Below, one piece after another: positions 1 to 8,501 of a stretch of DNA of 64,000 bases. The position numbers were made by a program, and so were the translations under genes. Location of the stretch: positions 1 to 64,000 of the forward strand of contig CAZQUE010000011.1 in NCBI GenBank assembly GCA_964596185.1. The letters run 5' to 3'. The number at the start of each line of letters is the position of its first letter. Positions within the stretch are counted from its first letter, which is position 1. This stretch comes from DYKG01 sp964596185. GTDB lineage: Bacteria > Muiribacteriota > Ozemobacteria > Ozemobacterales > Ozemobacteraceae. The notes under the pieces are model-generated. The model made no database searches and had not been told where the DNA came from. It saw only the letters and a list, made by a program, of their open reading frames with translations.

Positions 1-106
1 GTCACATCGGCCCCGCTACTCCGCCGCCTGCGCCGCGGGGTTGTTCGGATGCGTCTGATTTTTGGGCAAACCCTCTTTTCTTGAGGTTTTGTTGATGGTA
101 AAATGA
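1..106. other. Window edge, no gene assigned
   Basis: The first 55 or so bases are much richer in G and C than the rest of the window. All three + strand frames close with a stop before the next gene, so this could be the tail of an upstream gene, but nothing recognisable is encoded in so short a piece. No tRNA or terminator hairpin was seen. Confidence 0.3.
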
Positions 107-1453
107 ATGATTATGAAACAGCACAAGTCAAAATACCTACTTACAACCTTTGGCTGCCAGATGAACCAGGCCGATGCACAGCGCATTCACGGGATTCTGG
201 CATCTTTGGGCTACATGGAAACTGAAAATGAAAATGAAGCCGGACTGATCCTGTTCAATACCTGTTGCGTCAGACAGCATGCCGAGCAGAGATTGATCAG
301 TCGGGTTCAGGGCCTTGCCAACCTGAAAAAGCAGAACCCGAATTTACTTATTGGCATCGCCGGCTGTATGGCGCAAAACCATCAGGGAGAAATGCTGGAG
401 CTGCTACCATTGGTAGATCTGGTCTTCGGCCCAAACGATATAGAACAATTACCGCTTTTATTGCAACGCGCACGCAATGAAAGAACCCTCGGCAGCTTTA
501 CCGGCAAAGGGGCTTTTGATGGAGAATCCGCTGACGGCATAATTCTTAACCGACCTTTCTCAGCGATGGTAAACATCATCCGGGGTTGCACCAACTTCTG
601 TTCATACTGCATCGTACCATATGTCAGAGGACCTGAAATTAGTCGTCCAATCGCAGAGTTAACCGATTTCATAAAGGAGCTCGCGCAAAAAGGGGTAACT
701 GAAATTACCCTGCTCGGGCAAAACGTCAACGCCTACGGTCGGGATCTAGGCATGCAAGAAGGCTTTGCCTGCCTGCTCGAAGAAGTAGAAAAGATCGATG
801 GCATACGTTGGGTTCGCTTCATGACGTCCCACCCCCGGGATTTTTCAAATGAAGCGATTGAAAGAATAGCTGCATTGAGCAAAGTCTGTGAACAATACCA
901 TCTACCGGTTCAGGCAGGCTCAAATCGTGTTTTAAAAGCCATGAAACGCGGTTATACCCGTGAAAAATATCTGGATTTGATTGCTCAGGTTCGCAGAAAC
1001 ATTAAGGATGTAAGCTTGAGTACCGACATTATTTGCGGTTTTCCCGGTGAAACTGAAGAAGATTTTGAACAAACAATGGCTTTGGTACGAAATGTTCGCT
1101 ATGAATCGGCCTTCATGTATTACTATTCACCGCGCCAGGGCACAGAAGCAGCGAATCTTGGCAACCAGATCCCGGAAAAAGAACGAAAAGAACGCCTTGC
1201 TCGCCTGATAGAGCTACAAAACAACATTGCTCTCGAAGAAAGTCAGAAACAACTGCATCGAGAAGTTGAAGTGCTGGTCGACAGCATTTCATCGAAAAGA
1301 GAAACCCATGTAGCAGGAAAAACCAGATCCGGGCGTGTAGTCGACTTTCCTGGCAACAAGAGTCTTATCGGCAGCTATGTTAAAGTAAGAATCGAAAAAG
1401 CCCGTATATGGACTCTCTCAGGAAAACTATTGAACCAGGAGCAAGACGGGTGA
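107..1453 (+). CDS. miaB: tRNA (N6-isopentenyl adenosine(37)-C2)-methylthiotransferase MiaB
   Basis: Radical SAM enzyme that adds a methylthio group to i6A37 of tRNAs reading UNN codons. The protein has 448 residues, the usual family length. The N-terminal UPF0004 domain supplies the auxiliary cluster cysteines C17 (FGCQMN), C53 or C54 (NTCCVR) and C87 (GCMAQ). The radical SAM cluster is C161-x3-C165-x2-C168 (CTNFCSYC), followed by YVRGPE, and a TRAM-like RNA-binding domain fills the last 60 residues. The closely related RimO is less likely because of the QMN and VRGPEISRP signatures. The start may instead be the ATG at 113. Its stop overlaps the queH start, so the two tRNA-modification genes are probably co-translated. 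Confidence 0.96.
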   Translation: MIMKQHKSKYLLTTFGCQMNQADAQRIHGILASLGYMETENENEAGLILFNTCCVRQHAEQRLISRVQGLANLKKQNPNLLIGIAGCMAQNHQGEMLELLPLVDLVFGPNDIEQLPLLLQRARNERTLGSFTGKGAFDGESADGIILNRPFSAMVNIIRGCTNFCSYCIVPYVRGPEISRPIAELTDFIKELAQKGVTEITLLGQNVNAYGRDLGMQEGFACLLEEVEKIDGIRWVRFMTSHPRDFSNEAIERIAALSKVCEQYHLPVQAGSNRVLKAMKRGYTREKYLDLIAQVRRNIKDVSLSTDIICGFPGETEEDFEQTMALVRNVRYESAFMYYYSPRQGTEAANLGNQIPEKERKERLARLIELQNNIALEESQKQLHREVEVLVDSISSKRETHVAGKTRSGRVVDFPGNKSLIGSYVKVRIEKARIWTLSGKLLNQEQDG

Positions 1454-2016
1454 GCATTCTTTTACACAGTTGCTGCGGGCCATGTCTTGGCGGATCGATC
1501 GACATCCTCAAAGAAAGTGTCGAGAATGCCAGGATAGACGCTTTCTGGAACAATCCCAACATTCATCCGTATATGGAATATCGTTCACGCATGCAATCAT
1601 TCATTAAATTGTGCGCAGATCTGCAGCTTAATACAAGATCTTCAGACAACAGCTACGGTCTTGACTATTTTTTGAACCGACTCAATGGAAAATTTGGCGA
1701 AGGCCGCTGCGCCGAATGCTATCGCATGCGCTTTGAAGAAGCGGCGAAAACGGCAGCAAAGTTCAATTATCGCGCATTTACAACAACCTTACTGGTTTCC
1801 CCCTACCAGAACCATGATTTGATCAAAGAAGTCGGCAATAAAACAGCAAAAGAATATGGCACCGAGTTTTATTACTGTGATTTCAGGCCTGGTTTCAGGC
1901 AAACCCATGCCGTTGCCCGAGAACATGATTTGTATAAGCAAAAATACTGCGGCTGTATTTTCAGCGAGTTTTCACGCTATGAAAACGACAAACGATTCTG
2001 CTTACCGGAAATGTAA
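1450..2016 (+). CDS. queH: Epoxyqueuosine reductase QueH
   Basis: QueH (formerly DUF208) performs the last step of queuosine synthesis at tRNA position 34, reducing epoxyqueuosine without cobalamin. The 188-residue protein shows the family cysteine motifs: HSCCGPC near residue 8, CAECYRMR in the middle and KYCGCIFSE near the end. The start is set at GTG 1450, which overlaps the miaB TGA and has an AGGAG ribosome-binding site at 1437-1441. An ATG at 1408 is in frame but lies deep inside miaB and would add 14 residues not expected in the family. Together with miaB it forms a two-gene tRNA anticodon-loop modification unit. Confidence 0.93.
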   Translation: MSILLHSCCGPCLGGSIDILKESVENARIDAFWNNPNIHPYMEYRSRMQSFIKLCADLQLNTRSSDNSYGLDYFLNRLNGKFGEGRCAECYRMRFEEAAKTAAKFNYRAFTTTLLVSPYQNHDLIKEVGNKTAKEYGTEFYYCDFRPGFRQTHAVAREHDLYKQKYCGCIFSEFSRYENDKRFCLPEM

Positions 2017-2083
2017 AAATATCTAAATCCAACCCGGAAATCATTACGTTAGATTTAACAGAAACTGGGAGTGAGGCAAAAAT

Positions 2084-3508
2084 TTGAAGACTGAAGCTGA
2101 CAAAAGATGCAATAATCGATTGGCCATGACCATGGTTGGCCTGCTTCTGACCATCGCACTTGCCTTGCTCGATTCGGCTGCAGCTGCCAAAACTCCCAAG
2201 GAAACTGAACCGGTTCTAAGAGTCAAAATTGGCAGTCTTTTCAAAAAAATCGAGATTTCATTCAAAGGCGGCGGCATGGTTGCGAACGATCGAGGACGGC
2301 GACTTAAAACTATCCGCGACAAGGGCAGTTTCGTCTGGCAACTTCCATCCCACAAGAGCAGAAAAAAAATCGAATATTTGAATCAAACCCTAGCCTTTAC
2401 CGGCAAGAGCGATCAGATCAGTTTCAACGGCAAGCAATACCGTGGAAAAATGCTGATAAAATTCGGCAAGACCGGCGCTCTGGTCGTTAACCATGTTGGC
2501 ATAGAAGATTATCTGCGCGGAGTGGTCGGCAGCGAAATGGGTTCTTTATCTCCAGCAGAATCACTCAAGGCACAGACAGTAATTGCCCGAACCTACGCCT
2601 ATTCGAATCGTGGCAAGCATGGCCGGGATGGTGCAGATGTCTGCGATTCGACCCATTGTCAGGTTTACAAGGGCGTGTCCGCCGAGAGGGAAAGCATCAA
2701 CAAAGCCGTAAATGCCACCCGCGGCATAATCATGGTTTCGGATGGCAAGCCGATTCAAACCCTTTATCACGCAACTTGTGGCGGCATGACCTCGGACAAC
2801 GACAAAGTGTTTGGCGGAGCGCCCTGCAGTTACCTTCGCCGTGTCATCTGTCCTTTCTGCAAAGACGGTTCACACTATCGCTGGGTAAAATCCTTGAGTA
2901 TCGGCGAGCTCAAGTCAGGCATGGCAAAAGAGAAAATTCATTTCAATCATTTGTATGATTTCGGCTATGAATCTCCGGCACTGCTTGATCGTGTCGACAA
3001 AGTCTTTTTATCGACCGACAAAGGAGAATTCTCTGTAAAAGGAACCACCTTTCGCCGCCTGTTCGATTTAAAAAGCACCACTTTCACCCTGGGAAACCGG
3101 AAAGCGGTCAGGAAAATCATCGACATGGCTGTCGAAAAACAGCCTTCACGCATGCTTATAGCAATCAGAGGTCTGGGTGAGACTGCCAGCGATGGTCCGC
3201 CCCAATTGATTCTGCAGACCGGCAGAGGTCTTAAAAGGGTTACGCGGCCTGAACAGGGTTGGCAAATCATTTCCTGCCGACAGACAGAGACGGCCTCACA
3301 AAGCATGCCCCTGGTCAGTCGAAATGAGCCCCTAAAGTCCAATGTTTCCGGTCGAATCGACAAAATTGAAATTTTTGGCAGGGGTTACGGTCATCAGGTT
3401 GGGCTTTGCCAATCTGGAGCGATAGAGATGGGAAAGCGCAACTGGTCATACCGACAGATACTTCCGTTCTACTATGCAAACGTGGCATTACGCAAATTAG
3501 GCTACTGA
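2084..3508 (+). CDS. SpoIID/LytB-domain secreted protein
   Basis: SpoIID-family proteins are peptidoglycan lytic transglycosylases that act on denuded glycan. This 474-residue protein has an N-terminal signal segment (VGLLLTIALALLD, ending near AAAAK), then the SpoIID core: VEDYLRGVV-like IEDYLRGVVGSEMG, AQTVIARTYAYS, the CQVYKG motif and YHATCGGMTSDN. The C-terminal GRGYGHQVGLCQSGA block with FYY is also diagnostic. SpoIID occurs widely outside spore formers, so this is not evidence of sporulation. The start is TTG 2084 with GGGAG at 2067-2071; an internal ATG just before the signal segment is an alternative. It stands alone between queH and the pilus operon. Confidence 0.85.
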   Translation: MKTEADKRCNNRLAMTMVGLLLTIALALLDSAAAAKTPKETEPVLRVKIGSLFKKIEISFKGGGMVANDRGRRLKTIRDKGSFVWQLPSHKSRKKIEYLNQTLAFTGKSDQISFNGKQYRGKMLIKFGKTGALVVNHVGIEDYLRGVVGSEMGSLSPAESLKAQTVIARTYAYSNRGKHGRDGADVCDSTHCQVYKGVSAERESINKAVNATRGIIMVSDGKPIQTLYHATCGGMTSDNDKVFGGAPCSYLRRVICPFCKDGSHYRWVKSLSIGELKSGMAKEKIHFNHLYDFGYESPALLDRVDKVFLSTDKGEFSVKGTTFRRLFDLKSTTFTLGNRKAVRKIIDMAVEKQPSRMLIAIRGLGETASDGPPQLILQTGRGLKRVTRPEQGWQIISCRQTETASQSMPLVSRNEPLKSNVSGRIDKIEIFGRGYGHQVGLCQSGAIEMGKRNWSYRQILPFYYANVALRKLGY

Positions 3509-3543
3509 ATTCTTAATTTTCTTGGAGTAAAATAAATTTTATA

Positions 3544-3572
3544 CTTAATATTGGTTCAAGTTTCGTCGATAG
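3544..3572 (+). promoter_or_regulatory. Sigma-28-like promoter before pilM
   Basis: CTTAAT at 3544-3549, 15 bases, then GTCGATAG at 3565-3572. The same two boxes at the same spacing precede flgI, and they resemble the flagellar sigma consensus TAAA-N15-GCCGATAA. A separate TATAAT at 3586-3591 has no matching -35 hexamer but could be the true -10. Confidence 0.5.
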
Positions 3573-3642
3573 AAAACTGACATTCTATAATTTAACAGCT
3601 TAAACGGAATTTTTTTCCGGACTAAATTGGAGGAAAGAGCGT

Positions 3643-4737
3643 ATGGGTTTGTTCACCTTTGGGGCAAGCAATACATCGATTGGTATCGATATCGGTACCT
3701 CTGCGGTAAAAGTTGTCCAGCTCAAAAAGACTCCTTCTGGCCCAGAACTTGTCAACTACGGGATGTTACCACTGCCCCCCGACGCCATGATCGAGGGTTC
3801 GGTAGGTGATTCCCAGTCAGTTTCTGCGGTCATCAAGGAACTACTGAAGACTAAAAAAATCAAACCGGAACGAAGCTTTGCTTCAATTTCCGGGCAAAAC
3901 GTAATCATGCGCTTTACCAAGCTGCCGATTATGTCGCCCGAAGAACTTGAACAAACCGTAAGAATTGAAGCCGAGCAGTATGTTCCTTACGCCATCGATG
4001 AAGTCAGCATCACACATGCGGTATTGAATACCGTCGATGAAGACGAAGAAGGCGGCGGGAAATATTCGATTCTGCTTGTGGTTGCTCAGAAAGACCTGGT
4101 TTCATCTTATACTGACGTTCTCAAAGGTGCGGGCATTTCTCCGGAAATAATCGATGTCGACACCATTGCAGCCATTAACGCTCTTGAAAATTCCTATATG
4201 CAATCCGCCAGTTCCCAGGAGGGCGGTGAGGTTGTAGCGATCATCGATTGCGGTGCCAGAACGACCAATATCTCGGTTCTGAAAGCGGGAATTCTCATGT
4301 TTACCCGTAACATTCCCATAGCCGGTAACAACATTACCGACATGATCAAAGATGTTATGAAGCAGGAATTCGAGCAGGCTGAACAGATCAAGGTCGAAGA
4401 AGCAGAAGTCAGCATGGGCGATGTTGGCGGCAACGAGATTTCCGATGTGGTTAAAACAACGGTTGATGACCTTGCCTCAGAAATCCGCCGTTCTTTCGAT
4501 TACTTCAAAGCCCAGACCCGAGAACCTCTCATTCACCGCATCATTCTTTCAGGCGGCAGCTCGAACCTTAGAAGTTTCAATACCTACCTCAGCAACGAAT
4601 TGGGTGTTGATGTTTATATGGGCAATCCACTCGAAGGTATAGCAGTTACTGCACCTGAACCAGACGAGCTTTATGACAACCTGCAACAGTTTGCCGTAGC
4701 CATTGGGCTCGCACTTAGAGGGGTGGTGGAAGACTAA
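3643..4737 (+). CDS. pilM: Type IV pilus assembly protein PilM
   Basis: PilM is the cytoplasmic actin-like ATPase of the type IV pilus alignment complex and binds the N-terminal tail of PilN. The protein has 364 residues and the FtsA/SHS2-type fold signatures: SIGIDIGTSAVKVVQL at the start, IIDCGARTTNISVL in the middle, RNIPIAGNNIT after it, and HRIILSGGSSNL before the C-terminal third. GGAGG at 3629-3633 fixes the ATG start. It heads the pilM-N-O-P set with no gap before pilN. A sigma-28-like box lies about 70 bases upstream. Confidence 0.96.
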   Translation: MGLFTFGASNTSIGIDIGTSAVKVVQLKKTPSGPELVNYGMLPLPPDAMIEGSVGDSQSVSAVIKELLKTKKIKPERSFASISGQNVIMRFTKLPIMSPEELEQTVRIEAEQYVPYAIDEVSITHAVLNTVDEDEEGGGKYSILLVVAQKDLVSSYTDVLKGAGISPEIIDVDTIAAINALENSYMQSASSQEGGEVVAIIDCGARTTNISVLKAGILMFTRNIPIAGNNITDMIKDVMKQEFEQAEQIKVEEAEVSMGDVGGNEISDVVKTTVDDLASEIRRSFDYFKAQTREPLIHRIILSGGSSNLRSFNTYLSNELGVDVYMGNPLEGIAVTAPEPDELYDNLQQFAVAIGLALRGVVED

Positions 4738-5349
4738 ATGATTAGAATTAACCTATTAACGGTCAAACGGCGCAAGCCGATTCAGATTCCATTTGCGGCG
4801 ATATTCTTCATTATTGGTCTGATAGGTATAGGCGGAGCTTTCTATGGTGGCACCATATACATCCAGGGCTGGAATGATGAACTACGCAATGAATTGACTG
4901 AACTGAAGGATGAAATCAATCGCGGCCAGTCAAAACTTGATATCAAAGACTCTCTGCGCCAGCAGAAAAGTCAGATAACCACTCAGATCAACCGCCTCAA
5001 GCAGCTTTCAGGAGCTACTTTGTTGCAGTGGTCTCAGGTATTCAGCAATCTTACCAGTGTCGTTCCAGAAAAAACCGTCTGGATAACCAATCTGCGCATC
5101 GATTCAGACCGCAGAGTTCAGCTTTCAGGCTATTCCTGCAGCGAAGACGGTGATGGTGAAAAGAAGGGTGCCAAGCTAACCGAAGGCATTCAAAAATTTA
5201 TCCAGCAAATTCAGGGTCACGAACACTTTGAAGATGTTTTTCTAACCAGTGCCCAGAAAAACATCTATGAGAAAAAGCCGGTCTGGCGTTTCGAAATCAA
5301 CTGTCGAATCAAGCGGGATCTTGGCGAAAAGAATCTGGAGAGATATTGA
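4738..5349 (+). CDS. pilN: Type IV pilus assembly protein PilN
   Basis: PilN is a single-pass inner-membrane protein joining PilM to PilO. The 203-residue protein begins MIRINLLTVKRRK, which carries the INLL motif that docks into PilM. A transmembrane helix follows (IFFIIGLIGIGGAFYGG, about residues 22-40), then a coiled-coil stretch and a periplasmic ferredoxin-like domain. The start immediately follows the pilM stop. The gene ends in a TGATG overlap with pilO. Confidence 0.94.
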   Translation: MIRINLLTVKRRKPIQIPFAAIFFIIGLIGIGGAFYGGTIYIQGWNDELRNELTELKDEINRGQSKLDIKDSLRQQKSQITTQINRLKQLSGATLLQWSQVFSNLTSVVPEKTVWITNLRIDSDRRVQLSGYSCSEDGDGEKKGAKLTEGIQKFIQQIQGHEHFEDVFLTSAQKNIYEKKPVWRFEINCRIKRDLGEKNLERY

Positions 5350-5909
5350 TGAATAACTTTGCAGTAGTATTTATTTTCCTGCTGGTCATCGCCGTTGGTG
5401 CGGGGTTCGCGTTCTGGATGAACTACTGGGATCCGCTGGAAAAAGAAAAAGCAGAACTTCTAACCGAAATTGACGAAAAGAAGAATCAGATTGAGGAGCT
5501 CAAAAACATCGACAAAGAGATGGAGGAGCTAAAGACGGAAATTGCGCAGTTAACTGAGCAGAAGAACAAGCTTCAGACCGAATCAAATCAGCTCAGCACC
5601 GTAGTTCCCAAACTTCTCGATTCAACTGAAACAATCGCCAACAAATATGACATCAAGTTCCAGGACATTCGAATTTCGCCACTGGTTAGAGCAGAAGAAT
5701 GGTCAGAATTGCCGATTGAAATCACAGTTCAGGGCCCGTTCCAGAAAATCGGCAGCTTTCTCACCGTCATGGAAAGAAGAAAAATTATCAATCTTGCCGC
5801 CGGTTCAATGAATGTTTCAGTCAGTGCCGAAGTGGATCGCGTTTCCAAGAGTCCTCTTCTCAGTGTTGTCCTGAGTGCCAAAGTCTACATTATGGGCAGC
5901 GGCCTGTAA
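5349..5909 (+). CDS. pilO: Type IV pilus assembly protein PilO
   Basis: PilO forms the periplasmic alignment complex with PilN and PilP. The protein has about 186 residues: one N-terminal membrane helix (VVFIFLLVIAVGAGFAFWM), a highly charged coiled coil over about residues 30-85 and a C-terminal globular domain with the family-like VQGPFQKIGSFL. The ATG at 5349 overlaps the pilN stop (TGATG); a TTG one codon earlier is less likely. Confidence 0.92.
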   Translation: MNNFAVVFIFLLVIAVGAGFAFWMNYWDPLEKEKAELLTEIDEKKNQIEELKNIDKEMEELKTEIAQLTEQKNKLQTESNQLSTVVPKLLDSTETIANKYDIKFQDIRISPLVRAEEWSELPIEITVQGPFQKIGSFLTVMERRKIINLAAGSMNVSVSAEVDRVSKSPLLSVVLSAKVYIMGSGL

Positions 5910-5928
5910 GCAACAAAGGAGGGAAACT

Positions 5929-6558
5929 ATGACGATTCTAAAATCAGTTAAAAAACTGGGATTGTTCTGTCTGGCTCTGGTCGTTCTTGCAGCTCCGCAT
6001 ACCTTCGCCCAGGACGACCTGGATGAATTCGGCGGTCTGGATGATCTTGGCGGCGACAGCATGGTCACCGAATCCCCTGCAGATGCGGGAGGAGACGGAA
6101 TGATGGCTGAAAGCACCGGCGGAGACAGTCTTGGTGCAGATCCCGCAGCAGGTGGGTTCGATGCTCCAAAGCTCAGTGAGTCAGAGCAGGTTGAAGCGCT
6201 CGACAGTAAATTCAAATTTATGCCGGAAAACAAGGACAAAGATCCTTTCAAACCCATTATTGAAAAGAAAGTGGCTTTGCCGCCGGTAAGAACGGTTAGA
6301 CCCGTTGCCAAACCCAGCGACAACAAACCGAAAGCTCCGCCAATCAAACCGATCAAGTTGCACGTCGCAGGTATCGTTGGCAGCGAAGGAAACAGACTGG
6401 CAGTGGTCAAGTTTGAAAACAACGAATATACCATTACCAAGGATCAGGTTGTCGATGGTCGCTTCAAGGTTGTCGATATCATGTCAGACCGGGTAGTAGT
6501 TTACTCAAACAAGGAACAACGCCGCCATACCTTCAAAATCGGCGGCGACGAGAAGTAA
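5929..6558 (+). CDS. pilP: PilP-like type IV pilus periplasmic protein
   Basis: PilP connects the PilN/PilO complex to the PilQ secretin. The 209-residue product has a cleavable signal sequence (FCLALVVLAA, ending near TFAQ), a long acidic and glycine-rich linker, the family-like DPFKP segment and a C-terminal beta domain (LHVAGIVGSEGNRLAVV and similar) resembling the PilP homology region. Unlike classical PilP it has no lipobox cysteine, so it is probably soluble in the periplasm. The strong AAGGAGGG at 5916-5923 selects the ATG at 5929. Its place between pilO and pilQ supports the call. A terminator follows the gene. Confidence 0.82.
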   Translation: MTILKSVKKLGLFCLALVVLAAPHTFAQDDLDEFGGLDDLGGDSMVTESPADAGGDGMMAESTGGDSLGADPAAGGFDAPKLSESEQVEALDSKFKFMPENKDKDPFKPIIEKKVALPPVRTVRPVAKPSDNKPKAPPIKPIKLHVAGIVGSEGNRLAVVKFENNEYTITKDQVVDGRFKVVDIMSDRVVVYSNKEQRRHTFKIGGDEK

Positions 6559-6617
6559 AAGATTCTTTTCAGGCACATTGCCTGAGTAATATTAAAAAAC
6601 AGAAATATAAAAAAACG

Positions 6618-6668
6618 GCTGTATCGCAGTCTCTTTAAGGAAGGCCTACGATACAGCTTTTTTTATTC
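6618..6668 (+). terminator. Rho-independent terminator after pilP
   Basis: GCTGTATCG at 6618-6626 is perfectly repeated inverted as CGATACAGC at 6649-6657 and is followed by seven T. The loop is long (22 bases), so termination may be partial. It separates pilMNOP from pilQ. Confidence 0.78.
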
Positions 6669-6702
6669 TCGTCCTGGAAAAAAAGATTAACAGGAGAATT
6701 TT

Positions 6703-6867
6703 ATGAAGAGAAATCTATTCTGGACCATCTGGGGCCTGGTGACGCTTGTTGGCGTAATGATTGCCGGCGCGAAAACCTTTGCCATAGAAGTTGAAAACCA
6801 TCAGAAAAGTATCAAGGCGACTTTCGAAAAAGCTGTTCCGAAATGCTTTCCCGTTGACAGAAAATAG
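6703..6867 (+). CDS. Small secreted or membrane protein between pilP and pilQ
   Basis: A 54-codon ORF with a good AGGAG site at 6692-6696 and seven bases of spacing. The product starts MKRNLF and has a hydrophobic segment (WGLVTLVGVMIAGAKTFA) ending in a plausible AxA-type cleavage site, followed by about 27 mostly charged residues with one cysteine. It matches no family I know. It lies after the pilP terminator and before the pilQ regulatory region, so it may have its own promoter. Its position suggests a pilus accessory role, but the sequence itself gives no function. The ribosome-binding site and signal-like start argue against a chance ORF. Confidence 0.55.
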   Translation: MKRNLFWTIWGLVTLVGVMIAGAKTFAIEVENHQKSIKATFEKAVPKCFPVDRK

Positions 6868-6925
6868 CAGTAGAAAGCATTTGCGGGCTTCTTAATTATT
6901 TTTTTAAAAAAAGTTTAAATTGTTA

Positions 6926-6954
6926 CTGGATGAATCAATGAAGTTTGTCGATAG
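6926..6954 (+). promoter_or_regulatory. Weak sigma-28-like box before pilQ
   Basis: GTCGATAG at 6947-6954 is identical to the box before pilM and flgI. The hexamer 15 bases upstream is CTGGAT, a poorer match to CTTAAT. The element sits about 75 bases before the pilQ start. Confidence 0.35.
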
Positions 6955-6960
6955 TTTTTC

Positions 6961-6986
6961 TGATAGACCCGAAAAGGCATCTATCA
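6961..6986 (+). promoter_or_regulatory. Inverted repeat in the pilQ leader
   Basis: TGATAGA at 6961-6967 and TCTATCA at 6980-6986 form a perfect 7-base inverted repeat, and the inner CC/GG pairs around GAAAA could extend it. No T-run follows, so it is not a terminator. It lies just downstream of the putative pilQ -10 and could be an operator or an mRNA hairpin. Confidence 0.4.
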
Positions 6987-7029
6987 CAATCACAGTTTGT
7001 CGGACATTCCCGTTCGGAGGTATAGAAGA

Positions 7030-8433
7030 ATGAATTCCACGGGTTACACCAGGAAGAAAAGTAACATCATTATGTTGTTTGCGGCTCTGGCAGTCGCTCT
7101 CTTGTTGCCATCGGCTCTGCGAGCAGATGATAACATTACCCTTGATTTCCGCGATACAGATATTCGCCAGATCATCAAGGTAATTGCGCAACAGTCAGGA
7201 ACCAACATCATCGCTGAAAAAAGCGTGCGTGGTCAGGTTACCGTTAAACTGACCGACGTATACTACGAAGAAGCGATGAATCTGATCGCCAAAACCAACG
7301 GCTTTGCCGTCAGAAAGATCGGTAACACCTGGATTCTGGCTGATGAAAAGAAACTGGTCGAAGCATTTGAAAAAGGTCTCACCATTACCAAGAGACTTCA
7401 ATATGCCAAAGCCGCAGACGTGAGCAAGATCATCTCTTCAACCATCAAGAAAGACGTCAAAGTCGCTACCGATGAACGCATCAACGCGGTTATCGTTTCT
7501 GGTGGCAAAGACCTGCTCGATGAAGTAAAAAAGCTCATCGAAACGATCGATACTCCGGTGCATCAGGTTATGATGGAAGCAAAAATCGTTGAAGTAAAAA
7601 CTGACGCTTCTAAAAACATCGGTTTCAAATGGCAGGGCACAACCGGCCAGGATGGCGAAATGCATGATTTCAACGAGCTTCCCGTTCTTTCAACCAAGGA
7701 GTATTTTGCTGCCAATCCAGATTCTTCTCTCTATCAGGAAGCTCTTACTCCTCAGTCTGGTGAACTTTTCGGTCTGGGCGATTTCTACCGTGAAAATCTG
7801 CTGTTCAAAGCCACTTTTGCTGCACTTGAAAAACGCAATGAAACCAAGGTTTTGAGTAATCCGAAAATCTCGGCAGTAAATGGCCAGGAAGCCAACATCG
7901 TCGTCGGCACCAAGGTTATTTATCCCGGTGGTGCTGACCAGCCTCCGAAAGAAAAAGATACCGGTATCAAACTGAAAATCACTCCACGTATCAACGATGA
8001 TGGTTACATCACAGTCGATGCCGAACCTGAAGTATCATTCGTTGAATCATGGTCGAACAACAACATGTATCCGGTAATCGGCACCCGTTCTGCCAAAACA
8101 ACCGTTCGTGTTCGCGATGGCGAAGAAATTCTCATCGGCGGCCTGATCAGAGATGAAGAAGGTAAGGATATCAACAAGATCCCGTTGCTGGGTAATATTC
8201 CCATACTGAAATCCCTGTTCAGCTTCAAGGGTAAATCAGGGTCTTCACAGGAACTTATCATCCTCATCACTCCTCACATTATCGCTCAAAGCATTGAATC
8301 ATCGGCTCCAACCTCACTGGTTCCTGAAACCGGCATGGATCCAATGGCAACTGCAGCCCCGGTATCAGCACCGGTTCAGCCTGCCGGCACCATCGACGAT
8401 TCTTTCGATAACGCGTTTGATACTTCTTTCTAA
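7030..8433 (+). CDS. pilQ: Type IV pilus secretin PilQ
   Basis: PilQ forms the outer-membrane channel through which the pilus emerges. The 467-residue protein has a signal peptide (LFAALAVALLLPSALRA), an STN-type domain (ITLDFRDTDIRQIIKVIAQ), one or two N-domains and the C-terminal secretin core: KVLSNPKISAVNGQEA, VGTKVIYP, GIKLKITPRIN, ILIGGLIRDEE, IPLLGNIPILKSLF and LIILITPHII. It is shorter than proteobacterial PilQ because it lacks the N-terminal AMIN domains. GGAGG at 7016-7020 selects the ATG at 7030. An in-frame TTG at 6997 lies upstream of that site and is unlikely. The proline- and alanine-rich tail beyond the secretin core may be the outer-membrane targeting end. Confidence 0.95.
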   Translation: MNSTGYTRKKSNIIMLFAALAVALLLPSALRADDNITLDFRDTDIRQIIKVIAQQSGTNIIAEKSVRGQVTVKLTDVYYEEAMNLIAKTNGFAVRKIGNTWILADEKKLVEAFEKGLTITKRLQYAKAADVSKIISSTIKKDVKVATDERINAVIVSGGKDLLDEVKKLIETIDTPVHQVMMEAKIVEVKTDASKNIGFKWQGTTGQDGEMHDFNELPVLSTKEYFAANPDSSLYQEALTPQSGELFGLGDFYRENLLFKATFAALEKRNETKVLSNPKISAVNGQEANIVVGTKVIYPGGADQPPKEKDTGIKLKITPRINDDGYITVDAEPEVSFVESWSNNNMYPVIGTRSAKTTVRVRDGEEILIGGLIRDEEGKDINKIPLLGNIPILKSLFSFKGKSGSSQELIILITPHIIAQSIESSAPTSLVPETGMDPMATAAPVSAPVQPAGTIDDSFDNAFDTSF

Positions 8434-8457
8434 CCTCCGACAAAACTATAAAAAAAG

Positions 8458-8486
8458 TGCCACCCGAAAGGGTGGCATTTTTTTTT
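8458..8486 (+). terminator. Rho-independent terminator after pilQ
   Basis: TGCCACCC (8458-8465), GAAA tetraloop, GGGTGGCA (8470-8477), then a run of nine T. A-rich sequence before the stem may let it also stop the converging aroC transcript. Confidence 0.95.
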
Positions 8487-8501
8487 CCTAAATTGCGATT
8501 T

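Noticed and set aside
2084..3508. SpoIID and GerMN domains as evidence of sporulation
   Set aside because: Both domains are widespread in bacteria that do not form spores, and no other sporulation gene is present here.
5817..6440. Minus-strand reading frame opposite pilP
   Set aside because: It is low in complexity and opposite a gene with a strong ribosome-binding site and family match.
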